64,000 nucleotides of DNA from Avena insularis (Eukaryota > Streptophyta > Magnoliopsida > Poales > Poaceae), in assembly GCA_023614405.1 (NCBI GenBank), contig CM042696.1:337953211-338017210 (forward strand), written 5' to 3'. How positions within the stretch are numbered: position 1 is the first letter of the stretch; every line of letters starts with the position of its first letter. A program made the translations under genes and the position numbers. Below are positions 33,516 through 44,676 of the stretch, one piece after another. The notes below the pieces were generated by a model. The model did no database searches and was not told the origin of the DNA. It worked only from the letters and a program-made list of their open reading frames with translations.

Positions 33516-34985
33516 ATGACTACTCTTGAAAATACTAAGTTTTATCATTTCACTAGCACCAAGAACAATGATTTTATGAGCACACCTATTGCTCCACCTG
33601 TGGCTGAAAATACTTTCTTTGAGATAAAACCTGCTTTGCTCAATCTTGTTATGAGAGAACAATTTTTTGGTATTGGTAATGAAGATGCTGCTTCCCATCT
33701 AAATAACTTTGTTGAACTTTGTGAGATGAAAAAGCATAGGGATATAGATGGTGATATTATTAAGCTGAAAGTGTTTCCTTTCTCTTTGAGAGGAAAATCT
33801 AAAGAGTGGTTGAATTCCTTAACTAGGAATAGTATTGATTCTTGGACTAAGTGCAAAGATGCTTTTATTGGAAAATACTATCCTCCTTCTAAGATTATAT
33901 ATATGAGAAGTGAAATAATGAAGTTTAAACAACTTGATAATGAGCATGTTGCTCAAGCTTGGGAAAGAATGAAATCTTTGGTAAAGAATTGTCCCACTCA
34001 TGGAGTGACTGCTTGGATGATCATCCAGACTTTTTATGCAGGATTGAACTATTCTTCAAGGAACCTATTGGATTCTGCTGCTGGAGGTACCTTTATGACC
34101 ATCACTTTGGGTGCTGCAACAAAACTTCTGGACAATATGATGGTTAATTATTCTGAATGGCATACTGAGAGAGCTCCACAAGGTATGAAGGTAAATTTTG
34201 TTGAGGAAACCTCCTCCTTGAGTGATAAAATTGATATTATGATGTCTATGTTTGTTAATGGGAAAGCCCATATGGATCCAAATAATGTTCCTTTAGCCTC
34301 TTTGGTTGCTCAAGAAGAGAAAGTTGATGTGAACTTCATAAGAAATAATAATTTTGGCAACAATGCTTACGGTAACAATGCTTATAGGAACAATTTAGGT
34401 AACAACAATTATAAGCCATATCCTCCCAACAATGGTAATGCTTATGGAAATTCTTACAGCAATAATAAGAGTGGTCCCTCTGAACTTGAAGTTATGCTTA
34501 AAGAGTTTATTAGTAAACAAACTGCTTTCAACAAAACTACTGAGGAAAAACTCTCTAATGTTGAAAGAAATATAGCATCTTTGGATGAAACTCAATCTTC
34601 GTTGAATAAAATGGCTGCTAAACCTGAAACTAATGATAATCCCTTTGCAGCTACTAATGCCATACAAGTAAGAATTGATGAAAATATTAGACAATTAGCT
34701 GAATTACATGCTAAGTGGGAAAGAGAAGATGAAATTGCTTGTAACATTAGTGTTTCTACTATCACCACCACTAGTGTTGAGGCTAGTAATAGTTCTACTA
34801 CTTTAGATGATAAAGTTGATTTTGATCTTGATGGTTGCAATATCTCTGAAGTTATTAAGTTCCGACAAAAGCTTGCTAAAAGTCCTAATGCTAGTGCTAT
34901 GAACATGGCCTTTACAAAACACATTACTGATGCTCTCATAAAGATTAAAGAAGAAAAGATGAAAATAAAGCTTCTATTCCTATAA
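33516..34985 (+). CDS. F2 gag-like protein
   Basis: The 489-codon frame starts at the ATG after the A-rich leader (MTTLENTK). Residues ~80-170 show the retrotransposon gag/capsid signature: KVFPFSLRGKSKEWLNSL, AFIGKYYPPSKI, HVAQAWERMKSLVKNCP. Residues ~270-320 form an asparagine/tyrosine-rich repeat (NNFGNNAYGNNAYRN) where many relatives have a zinc knuckle; no CCHC box is present. The C-terminal part is acidic with predicted helices. It is expected to form particles and bind element RNA. A frameshift near 34952 separates it from the protease. It resembles Athila-like gag in style. Confidence 0.75.
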   Translation: MTTLENTKFYHFTSTKNNDFMSTPIAPPVAENTFFEIKPALLNLVMREQFFGIGNEDAASHLNNFVELCEMKKHRDIDGDIIKLKVFPFSLRGKSKEWLNSLTRNSIDSWTKCKDAFIGKYYPPSKIIYMRSEIMKFKQLDNEHVAQAWERMKSLVKNCPTHGVTAWMIIQTFYAGLNYSSRNLLDSAAGGTFMTITLGAATKLLDNMMVNYSEWHTERAPQGMKVNFVEETSSLSDKIDIMMSMFVNGKAHMDPNNVPLASLVAQEEKVDVNFIRNNNFGNNAYGNNAYRNNLGNNNYKPYPPNNGNAYGNSYSNNKSGPSELEVMLKEFISKQTAFNKTTEEKLSNVERNIASLDETQSSLNKMAAKPETNDNPFAATNAIQVRIDENIRQLAELHAKWEREDEIACNISVSTITTTSVEASNSSTTLDDKVDFDLDGCNISEVIKFRQKLAKSPNASAMNMAFTKHITDALIKIKEEKMKIKLLFL

Positions 34986-35455
34986 AACAAGAAGATGGTT
35001 GGGAACCCATCATTAATATGAAAGTGAATGACTTTGATTTCAAAGCTTTATGTGATCTTGATAGTAGTGTTTCTGTTATGCCTAGAAGGATTTATGATAT
35101 GCTTGATTTGCCTCCTCTTGAAGATTGTTATTTGAATGTCCCACTTGATGATAATGCTAAAAAGAAACTCATGGGGAGTCTTAATGATTTTCTTATTATG
35201 GTTAACAATTCCTATGTCCCCGTTGATTTCTATGTTTTGGATGTTGAATACAATGCTTTTTGTCCTATTACTTTGGGAAGACCTTTTCTTATAACTATTG
35301 GTGCCATCATTGATATGAAAGAAGGCACCATTAAATATCAACTCCTACTCAAGAAAGGTATAGAACACTTCCCTAAAAATAGAGAAAAGATTTCTTTTGC
35401 TTCTCCTATGAAAACAAAATTTGGTCATAATACTTCTTCATTTGAGAACACTTGA
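34953..35455 (+). pseudogene. F2 aspartic protease, frameshifted from gag
   Basis: From about 34953 the protein continues in another frame (ASIPIKQEDGWEPIINM), then CDLDSSVSVMPRRIYDML and FCPITLGRPFL. These match a retropepsin as in Athila-like elements (usual DLGASVSVMP). Here the segment reads DSS, so the conserved Gly/Ala is altered. The frame ends NTSSFENT at 35455. A single small indel near 34952 would explain the split from gag. It is probably inactive. No RT follows. Confidence 0.65.
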
Positions 35456-37240
35456 TTCTTTCTTTGCTTCTTATGCCTAACTTAAAGGCGTTAAAGAAAA
35501 GTACTTATTGGGAGATAACCCAAAAGTTTTAGATGAGTCTTGTAAGTTATTACCTCAGTAATAACCTCTCCTTATCCTTTTTATTTGCTTTTTGTGCCAA
35601 GAGTAACCTCCAATGAGAGTGAAGTAATGATTGGGAAAGTTGCTGTCCCGAAACAGATTTTTATGCTTCACCGTAAATATTCGTGAGAGAGATCTTTATG
35701 TCGGATTGAGCTGTAAGTTTTTGTGTTTCTGCCCCAGGTTGTTATCTAACTTTCGTTAGTTCAGCACGTTTTGATTTGAGCAACAGAAGATCTTCGAAAA
35801 AATTCATCTTTACCTGCTGGTCTGTTTTGACAGATTTCTGCCATTTTCTACATTTGCTTCTTGTGGGTTCCTTTTTGAGTTCTTTTGGGGAACTGAGCTT
35901 TTTGAAGGAAGTGCTACAGTAGCTAGTGTTCTAATGGAAGTTTATTTGGTGTTAGAACTGAACCTCAAGCTTGGCGATGCCACGCGTGTCACCCCAAGAA
36001 ATATCCAAGAAGTACAAGCGTCAAAGCTTGGGGATGCCCAAGGCATCCCCTTCTTCATCAATAAAAATTCCAGGTTTCTTCCAAACGCTTCATTTTTATT
36101 GTTTCATGCACAGTTATGTTGTTTTTGGAGCGTCTTATTTTTCATTTTCGTTTTGGTTTTTAGTTTGATTGGTTTGCTTAGTTTTCTGAATAAATTGGTT
36201 GGGCCCCCTCTTTCATACATTTGTTTGCAAATAGTTTGGTTTGGTTTGGAAAAGAGTAGGAAAGTTCATACTTATGTGGTAAAAAGAGCTTGTTTTTTAC
36301 TGTGGCATGTGCTTTGTCATGCCATACTTGATATTGTTTTGGCTTTATGCTTAGTATTCTTTGCTGTAGCATGACTTGTTATAAACAATTGAGATTGCTT
36401 AATGTGCCTTGGATGAATCATGTGTTGTTTTAGCATATTAAAGCATAGTATAGTGGTATTCTCCTTTGATGCTTTATTTGGGTTGACTTGGCGCATGCTC
36501 ACACCATGTTATGACTATCTCAAGTCACCATAGCCTTTATGATCCTTTAGTTTTCAACTTGTAGTATCACTTTATGCTTTGATCAATGATGTTTTGTCGC
36601 ACTGCATGATTATGGCCATTATTGCTCTCTTAGTTTGTCGCTCCCAGCCTTTTGCTAGCCTCCACAACCAAGTATGAGTTCCACTCATGCATCCAACTCC
36701 CTAAACCAAGTTATTCCAAAGAGTCCACCATACCTACCTACTAGATTATGCTATTCCAAGTATATTCATGCTTTTGTTTACCTTCCAAATTAAACTTGTT
36801 ATGAGAAAACTAGTGATTAAAGCTCTCACGAACTTGATGGCACACTTTACTTTACTTGCCCTTAATAAACTTGAACCATTGTATCGTCTATGTTGTATAT
36901 GCTTGCACTTATTTGTTGGGAATTAGCAGAACCATGCTTTCATGGGGAACGCTTTCAACATTGCACTTGGTACTTGTACCTAGTTGATATCAAGATCTTT
37001 TGTATATGGATGTCGTCGGTGTGAAATGAAAGGGGAGCTTGTAAGTCCATGGAGTTATGTATATGTGTTAGAGAAATGCAGGGCTGGTCTAATCCATGCT
37101 GACATGGTGGAAACCTGCAGCGTAACCATAATGAGCTATCTATGAAGCATTCTTCTTATAAAAAAAGAGTCCTATATTGAGAAAAAAGAGAAAAGAAAAA
37201 AAAATATACTATGAAAAGAGGAAAGAGAGAAAAAAGCTCT
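35456..37240 (+). other. F2 3' untranslated module, truncated
   Basis: Aligned with F1 28802 onwards to about 30640 and with EA in reverse. It ends in a purine-rich stretch (37165-37235) and then meets an inverted relative. The polypurine tract and 3' LTR are missing. Confidence 0.6.
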
Positions 37241-37310
37241 TTTGTGCAATCTCAGCAATATTCTTATTTACCACATAAATATGGTGCTTTCCTATCTTTT
37301 CAAACCAAAC
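37150..37310. other. Tail-to-tail junction between F2 and F3
   Basis: Left of about 37235 the module reads in plus orientation. Right of it, words such as CTTATTTACCA and CCAAACCAAACTATTTG are the reverse complement of F-family 3' sequence. The two elements face each other with no LTR between them. Confidence 0.6.
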
Positions 37311-38192
37311 CAAACTATTTGCAAACCAATGTATGAAAGAGGGGTCCAAACAATTTATTTAGAAAACTACAAACAAAAGAAATGAAAACCAAAACGAAAA
37401 CAAAGAAGACGCCCAAGAACAACACAGGCATGAAACAAAAATGAAGCTGCTTGAAGAAACCTAAAAATTTTATTGATGAAGAAGGGATGCTTGGCATCCC
37501 CAAGCTTTGACGCTTGTACTTTTGGATATTTCTTGGGTGAATATGGCATCCCAAGCTTGAGCTTTAGTCCATCCTTCATCTCATTACTCATTCCTTCCAT
37601 ACACCTGAAATTTTTCCTTCATACAAAACTTCACACAATCTTTATTAACAACATTAGTGCACTCAAGATAAATAAGTCTTAAGGTTCAGTTCTAACACCA
37701 AATAAACTTCCATTAGAACACTAGCTACTATAGCACTTCCCTCAAAATGCTCAATTCCCCAAAAGAACTCAAAAAGGAACTAACAAGAAGCAAATGCAGA
37801 AAATGGCAGAAATCTATTAAAACAGACCAGCAGGTAAAGACAAATTTTTTCGAAGACCTTCTGTTGCTAAAATAAAGAAGTGTTGAACTAATGAAAATTA
37901 TATAACAACCTGGGGCAGAAGCAAAAAAATTCACGCCTCAAAAAGACGTTCAGAGATTTTACACGAATTTTTACGGTGAAGCACAGAAATCTGTTTCGGG
38001 ACAGCAACTTTCCGAATCATTACTTCTCTCTCATTAGAGGTTACTCTTGGCACAAAAAGCAAATAAAAAGGATAAGGAGCGGTTATTACTGAAGTAATAA
38101 CTTCCAAGACTCATCTAAAACTTTTGGGTTATCTCCCAATAAGTACTTTTCTTTAACGCCTTTAAGTTAGGCATAAGAAGCAAGAAAAAGAA
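37300..38192 (-). other. F3 3' untranslated module
   Basis: Reverse complement of the F1/F2 post-ORF region with the same CAGTAATAAC and GCTTCACCGTAAA words. Noncoding. Confidence 0.6.
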
Positions 38193-38815
38193 TCAAGTGT
38201 TCTCAAATGAAGAAGCATTAAGACCAATACCAGAAATATTTTCAACAAGGCAAGGTATATCATCCAAATAAGTTCTAGAGTATCCTCTCTCAATGCTCTT
38301 AGGTTCACTATTCTCATCAAAAGGGTTTGCAGGAACAATCCAATCAAGATTCTTTTCTATGGCATCATGTATTGCTACTAGTTTGAAGGGTATTTGTATC
38401 TTAGGTTCCTCCCCATTAGGTTCGGTTTTGTTGATCTTTTCTCGTGTACCAACAACATCTACACATGAGCCTAGCATATTGAAACGTTCAAAGACTTTCC
38501 TAGCTTCCTTGGCAACATCATAGAACTCCTTAAACAAGGTTTCTAGAATAAAATCCCTCTTTTCAAGGTCCTCAATTTCTTTAAGCTTAAGAAACATGAC
38601 TTGCATTAAGGGGTTGAGGTTAACAAACCTAGTTCTAACATGTGAATTAAAGAAGCTGCAGCAATCTCATACTTTGGAGCAAGTTCTGCAAGGGATCTAT
38701 CCTCAGTATCTTCATGCTTACTAACATGATTAAAGAATTCCTCAATATTATCTTTCCCAATTATAGAACCACTACCAATTGAAAGGTCTTTTAAGGTGAA
38801 ATCAGGGATCAACAT
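38193..38815 (-). pseudogene. F3 ORF, unknown ~207-residue protein with one frameshift
   Basis: The frame opens at the ATG at 38815 (MLIPDFTLKDLSIG) and reads to 38606, where a one-base shift moves to the frame ending at 38193. Combined it is about 207 residues. It is acidic and helix-rich (EEFFNHVSKHEDTED; FLKLKEIEDLEKRDFILETL) with no gag, protease, RT or zinc-finger motif. Its last residues, NASSFENT, match the F1 remnant ORF. It stands exactly where F2 has gag-protease, between the same leader and 3' module. I do not recognise it; it may be an accessory protein of a non-autonomous subfamily or captured sequence. Confidence 0.55.
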
Positions 38816-39017
38816 GGTGAGCTAAGGAAGAGGTGACAACTAAAGGAGACTTAATTTTTTGTGTTTTTGAATAAGAAAGCAAACTAGTAAAACTAATTTT
38901 TTTTGTGTTTTTGATAAAGAAATAAGCAAACAAAGCAAAAAGAAACTAAGCAAAACAAAAATAACAAAGTAAAGAGATTGGTTATGAGGGACTCCCCTTG
39001 TGAAGATGTCCTTGACC

Positions 39018-39034
39018 TCCCGCCAACGGCGCCA
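39018..39034 (-). promoter_or_regulatory. F3 primer-binding site, tRNA-Asp type
   Basis: Plus strand TCCCGCCAACGGCGCCA matches the tRNA-Asp 3' end with one change, about 10 nt inside the LTR. Confidence 0.75.
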
Positions 39035-39044
39035 GAAAAATGCG

Positions 39045-40666
39045 TGATGGCTCAGTGTACGGTGCCAGAAAAGTGCTGGTGCGGTGCTGATGTAGAGCTC
39101 ATTGGGAACCCCAAGAGGAAGGTATGATGAGCACAGCAGCAAGTTTCCCTCAGTTATGAAACCAAGGTTTAATCGAACCAGTAGGAGCAAGGAAACACCC
39201 CAAAGGTGTTGCTAGCTGAGCCTTGGCACGACGCACTACCGGTGCTAGTAGCAACGTGGAGACCTGCACAACACAACCACAGAACTTTGTCCCCAACTTG
39301 CGATGAGGTTGTCGATCTCACCGTGTTTTGCGGAAAACAAAGGATTAAACGTATCGAATGGAAGGAAGTAATAGTTTGCAGAAAGTAAACGCAGAGCAGT
39401 AAAGAGTTTGTATATTGTATGTAAAGAAAAGACAAGGACCGGGATCCATAGTTCACTAGAGGTGGCTCTCCTTAAGATAGATAACATGTTGGGTGAAGAA
39501 ATTATAGCACGACAATTGACAAACATCGAGAAAGCATACAAGCATATACTAATCATCTTGACTCCTTTGAGATTCGATTGGGCATTACAACATTATACAT
39601 AGACCGCCATCCAACTGCATCTATGACTAATAATCTACCTTCAGGTTATCATCCGAACCCCCTCCAAAGATTAAGTTGCAAGCAGATTATTGCTTCTTAA
39701 CTGCGTGTAAAGTAAACAATACGATTATTCTATGAACAAAGGATTGTTGTTTTCTCCTAGTAGCAACAAGACATCTAGTACCTTAGAGATTTCGTCACTT
39801 CCCAGTTACGGAGGCATGAACCCACTATCGAGCATAAATACTAACTCTTGGAGTTGCTAGCATCTACTTGGCCAAGATAGCTACTAACAACGGAAAGCAT
39901 GCAAGATCACAAATAACAAATACATGATAGAATCAATAATCAATCTGAAATAGCATCTCAATATCCATCGGATCCCCGCAAACACAACATGGAGAATTAC
40001 AAATAGATGATCTTGATCATGAACGGAGCTCACAAGATCTAAATATGAAAGCACAAAGGAGGAGAACCAGCCACCTAGATACTACATGGATCCGTAGTCC
40101 AAGGATGAACTACTCACGCATCACACCAGAGGCTTGCATGGTGATGAAGAAGGCCTCCAGGGTGAATTCCCCTCTTCGGCAGGGTGCCATGAAGATCTTC
40201 AGATCCCTCCCGATCTAGGGATGGAGATGACGGCGGCTACAGACTCTTTCATGGATTTTTGATTGGGCACTTAGGGTTTTTGTCCCGAGGGTAATATATA
40301 GGCAGAAGGGGAGCCGAGGGGGTGCCTGGGCTGGCCACACCACCCCCTAGCGTGGGCCAAGCCTGGCCGCGCGGCCAGGTGGTGTGGCCGCCCTCTGGCC
40401 CCTCTCCGTCTCGTATTCTGGCATCTGATGACTTCCGGAAAAATAGCCACTTTGGCTTTTGTCCTGTCCAATTCCGAGAATATTCATTTTCTGACTTTCC
40501 TGGAAGCAAAAACAGCAGAAAACAGGAAGCTGGCACTGTGGCTCTTGTTAATAGGTTAGTCCAAGAAATCATATGAAAAGTACTCCAAAGTTGGAACAAA
40601 ACACAAGAAAGTGGATAAAACCAAGCATGGAACATCAAAAATTATAGATACATTTGCAATGTATCA
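39045..40666 (-). repeat. F3 5' LTR
   Basis: On the sense strand it runs from TGATACATTGCAAATG at 40666 to GAGCCATCA at 39045, 1622 bp. The hairpin is at 40333-40389 and TATA-like CTATATATTAC at 40292-40302, at offsets 277-333 and ~364. Confidence 0.85.
40292..40389 (-). promoter_or_regulatory. F3 LTR hairpin and TATA-like box
   Basis: GGCCACACCACC (40333-40344) pairs perfectly with GGTGGTGTGGCC (40378-40389), 12 bp. On the sense strand a CCTATATATTACCC box follows 31 bp later. Confidence 0.6.
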
Positions 40667-41921
40667 CATCGGAAGCAGCGGTGACAGCTGCCACCATGTA
40701 CCTCCTCAACAACCAGCCACCAGCTGGGGATCCGCGAGCTACCATGCATCGATCTACGATCACAGGCTTGGGGCTAGTCGAAGCTGCCCTCACCAAGGAT
40801 CCAACACTAGAGCCAAGGAAAAACAAAGCTTCAGCCAGGCGCTATTCATCGCCCTCCTCCAGTGATGACAGCCACGACCTGACACGACGATGCTGTTCAC
40901 TGCGGCACGACTATCACTACGACGCACGTGATGATATCACGTAGTGCAAGGTCGACAAGATGCAACAAAGGCGTTCCCGTTCGGCTGACTCGGAAGACGA
41001 CATGATAGAGCTCTGCGGCGCTAGCTGCTTCAGCAGGGCCATTCGAAAGAAGCAAGTGCCAAAGGGGTTCAAACTCCCATCGGAGAACCCAAAATTTGAC
41101 GGCCTGCAGGACCCAAAGATCTGGCTTGAGGATCACATCTCCTCCGTCAGGCTCCACAGTGGATCCACAAGCACGGTGATGCAATGCCTCCAACTGCAGC
41201 TACAAGGCGCCTCTCATGTGTGGCTTAACAACCTCCCGCACAGATCAATTCGCAGCTTAGAAGAGCTAGTCTACAGCTTCGTACGAAAGTGCAAGGTCAC
41301 TTACAAAAGGCCCACATTAATCGAAGAATTGAGAGGCTGCTACCAGAAGACTGGCGAGTCGCTGCGCTCCTACATCTAGAGATGGTCCATCATCAAAAAT
41401 TCTGTAGAAGACATCTTTGAGGACCGTGCAATCGACGCGTTCAATAGCGGCGTGTGCTGCAGGGAGCTCAGGGAAGAGCTGGGCCGCTCGAGGCCCAAGA
41501 CAATCGACCACCGGATGGAGATCGCGAACAGATGGGCCGAAGGGGAGGACTCGGTAAAAACTGTGTCCACTCCGATGATGACGACGACCTCGGCCGCAGA
41601 TGTGATCAGCGAGGAAAACATCGAACGCACGGTTACGAGGACCGCGTGGAGGTCGACATGGTCGTAGATGGCTACACCGACAAACACGACAACAACCGCA
41701 ACAGCGGATACCACAGTGGTGGATACCGTGACAGCGGGAAAACCACGCAAGTGTGGCAACACCGCACTCACGATGAAGCACCTGGAACGTCTATCCAAGA
41801 CAAGCAGTCCGGACCGTGCAACATACACTTCTACATCAACAAGCACGATGGCAAGAAAAAGTCTAGCCACCTTCTCAAGGACTGCCACGAGTTCCTCAAG
41901 CTCCACAAAGGCTTGGCCTAG
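40667..41921 (+). pseudogene. EC1 gag
   Basis: In one frame the sequence opens in mid-gag (LLNNQPPAGDPRATMHRS) and continues to a TAG at 40942-40944. It then goes on with the capsid pattern LPSENPKFDGLQDPKIWLED and GASHVWLNNLPHRSI, to a TAG at 41377-41379 where relatives have Gln before RW. It continues to ~41580, where it shifts frame and ends at 41921 with a CNIHFY...KDCHEFLKLH zinc-binding tail. The protein would be the particle shell and RNA-binding subunit. Two stops plus one frameshift make it a pseudogene. The start codon lies beyond the F3 insertion. Confidence 0.75.
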
Positions 41922-42149
41922 ATGAATCGCGACGCGATAAACCAGGGCTACAGAGCTGCTCCGAGCGTTGTGGCTCATGGAGCACCTCCACCGCCACTCG
42001 GACCACCACCACCTGCGGCTGTGCCAGTCCAGAACCATTGAGGCGAGCCATACCCTCAAGCACTGGGGAACATGGGATGATCCAAAAACGACGCCCCTCA
42101 AATCGAGTGCAAAAAGCAATAACTCGCCAAGTCAATCTGGCGATGAACG
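41922..42149 (+). other. EC1 gag-protease linker
   Basis: Proline- and alanine-rich coding remnant (APPPPLGPPPPAAVPVQNH) with stops, linking gag and protease. Confidence 0.5.
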
Positions 42150-42808
42150 CTCCGCCCTCCACCACTGAGTACCTCAGTGGAAGCGAGTCCTGCATCACCT
42201 TCGACAAGCGCGATCATCCGTGCCAAGTACCTCGCCCAGGCCACTGTCCCCTCATGCTCGAGGCATAGATTGGAGGCTTCGAGATGAGTCGCGTCTTCAT
42301 GGACGGCGGAAGCGGCATTAATATCATGTTCGCAAGTACCTTGCACGCATTGCGGATCCCTCTGACATGTCTGGAAGTTTCAGACATGACCTTCCATAGA
42401 ATCGTCCTAGGAAAAGGTGTATACCCCCTAGGTAAGATCAGCCTCGACATCATCTTCGGCACGACGTTAAATTTTCAACGAGAGCGCATTGAATTTGAAG
42501 TCATCGACTGGCCCTCACAATACCACTGCATCCCCGGACGTGTCGTGTTCGCAAGATTCATGGCGGTGCCACACTATGCCTGCTTGCAGATGAAGATGCC
42601 AGGCCCAAACGGCATTATCACCATCAATGGAAGCTTCGAGAGGTCTGACAGCTGCGATAGGGAATTCAGCAGAATCTCCCAGTCTTTCGTCATGCAGGAG
42701 GAGCTGGTGTGGTTGAAGGAGTCGACAGACAATAGTCTGCCTCCCCTATGCAAGCCAAGCTCACCTGACCAATCCATCGACACGTCGGTGCACACGAAGA
42801 AAGTCTAG
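42150..42808 (+). pseudogene. EC1 aspartic protease
   Basis: The best part is 42284-42808: MSRVFMDGGSGINIMFAS holds the retropepsin active site (DGGSG), followed by a flap-like FHRIVLGKG and VVFARFMAVPHYACLQMKMPGP. These are characteristic of Tat-type elements. The enzyme cleaves the gag-pol polyprotein. The domain ends at a TAG at 42806-42808, where relatives usually have Gln. It lies in the same frame as the downstream RT, so it was one polyprotein. Confidence 0.75.
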
Positions 42809-44676
42809 GTCCATCCAACGGACCCAACCAAGATGGCCCTCATCGCCAACAACTTGAGTCCCTCATAGGAACTCGCACTCGTCGAATTCCTTCATGAGTG
42901 CTGGGAAATCTTCGCCTAGTGTCTAAGGGACATGCCAGGATTTCCCAGGAAATTCGCCGAGCACTCACTCAACATGAATCCTAAAGCAAGGCCAGTCAAA
43001 CAAACAATACGACGACTGTCTGGACAAAGGGCAAAAGCGGTCGGTATGGAAGTCAACAGACTCCTCGACGCTAACTTCATACACGAGATCAAAGAAAGCA
43101 CCTGGGTCACAAACCCCGTGCTCGTTCCTAAAAAAGACACGGATATCCCGTGGATGTGTGTGGACTTCACCTCCCTGAACAATCATTGCCCAAAGAACCA
43201 CTTCCCGTTGCGACGGATCAATCAAATAATCGACTCCACCATGCGATGCGGGCGTCTCTACTTCCTCGACGCCTACTCAGGCTATCATCAGATTCGAATG
43301 AAGGAGGAAGACCAGGAGAAAACAGTGTTCGTCACGCCCTTTGGTGTCTTTTGCTACACAACGATGCCCTTCGGGCTGAAAAACACAGGAGCCACCTACT
43401 AGCGGTGCATGCAGGCCTGCCTCAAGAGACAGCTTGTTCGCAACATCCAAGTCTACGTCGATGACATCATCGTCAAAACCAAGGAGGAAGCCTCGTTACT
43501 TGACGATCTCCACGAGACCTTCGATAACCTCGACCGCTATCAGATCAAGTTGAATCCGGATAAATGCGCCTTCGGTGTACCATCTGGGTAATTGCTCGGG
43601 TACATTATCTCCGCGAGAGGGATCAAGGCCAACCCGAAGAAAATAAAAGCCATAGTGGCTATGGAGAAGCCGAAGAACGTAAAAGGTGTCCAGCAGTTGG
43701 CTGGGCGAATTGCGGCGCTCAGTCGATTCATCAGTCGGATGGGCGAAAAGGCACTGCCTTTCTACCAACTTCTCCGAAAGGATGAAAAATCCGAGTGGAC
43801 AAACGAAGCACAAGAAGCATTCGAAGACCTCAAGCGTCTACTGTCCACCTCGCTAGTGTTGGTGACACCTCGCGAAAAAGAGTCGCTACTACTATACATC
43901 TCTGCTACCAACCAGGTGGTTAGCACTATGCTCATGGTGGAACGAGCCGAAGAAAATAAAGTCCATGGGGTACAACGCCCAGTCTACTACCTCAGCGAGG
44001 TGCTCACACCAACAAAATAGTGGTACCCGCACTATGAGAAGCTAGCATACGGCATCTTCATGACAGCCAGGCGACTGCGCCATTACTTCCAGGAGCATCC
44101 AATAATCATGGTGAATGATGCCCCGCTAGGGCACATACTCAATAACCCCGACTCAACTGGACGAGTCGCGCTCTCAGGAATCGAACTATCTCCATGAGAC
44201 ATTACGTATGAGAAGCGGGATGCGATCAAGTTGCAAGTTCTGCCGGACTTCCTCGTACACTAGATGGAAAACCAGCTCCCCAACAAGCCAGACATGTCTT
44301 ATCTATGGACAATGCACTTCGATGGGTCCAAGCGCAAGGAGAGAGCTGGCGCGGGCGTCATCCTGACATCACCACAAGGTGACAAGATGAGGTATGTTCT
44401 GCGAATGCAGTTCACCGCCTCCAACGATGAAGCTGAATATGAAGCCTTGCTCCACCGGATGCGGATGGCAAAATCCTGCGGTACCAAACAATGAACGAGT
44501 GCGATGCTCCGTGTGACAACATGATCACCTACTACGACCTCTACGACACACTCGAGGGAGACTTCGACGACTGCGAGATGCGACATGTTCGTCGCGAGGG
44601 CAACGAGGAGGCAGACACACTCGCTTACATCGGCTCCACCTGTGCCTGCCCCAGTGCCACCCCGAAGTATTCTTAG
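42809..44676 (+). pseudogene. EC1 reverse transcriptase and RNase H
   Basis: The frame continues from the protease. RT starts with FPRKFAEHSLNMNPKARP, then VLVPKKDTD, FLDAYSGYHQIRM, MPFGLKNTGATY and the catalytic YVDDIIVKT near 43451. The connection domain carries RFISRMGEKALPFY. RNase H begins near 44300 (MHFDGSKRKERAGAGVIL) and includes EAEYEALLHRM. Nonsense codons in frame: TAG at 42866, 42917, 43400, 44018 and 44261; TAA at 43589; TGA at 44195. After 44494 the frame is lost. Inactive. Confidence 0.8.

Larger units (their letters stand above)
25408..37240 (+). mobile_element. F2, non-autonomous Gypsy-type element, split by F1 and lacking its 3' LTR
   Basis: Pieces: 5' LTR 25408-26826 continued at 33130-33325, primer site 33336-33353, gag-protease ORF 33516-35455, and 3' untranslated module to about 37240. 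F1 (26827-33129) sits inside the 5' LTR with duplication CAGGT. No RT or integrase lies between the protease and the broken right end, so F2 could not move alone. The right end joins an inverted relative (F3) without an LTR. Confidence 0.75.
37240..40666 (-). mobile_element. F3, minus-strand F-family element, 3' end lost
   Basis: 5' LTR at 39045-40666, primer site 39018-39034, an unrelated ORF (38193-38815) in the gag position and a shortened 3' module (37300-38192). It has no RT, integrase or capsid domain. It interrupts the gag of EC1: EC1 coding sequence resumes directly at 40667. The other side of the insertion is lost at the tail-to-tail junction, so no duplication can be confirmed. Confidence 0.7.

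Noticed and set aside
41317..42346. Long minus-strand ORFs opposite EC1 gag, one of 247 codons
   Set aside because: They are shadows of the GC-biased gag frame on the plus strand, valine- and arginine-rich, with no known domain.
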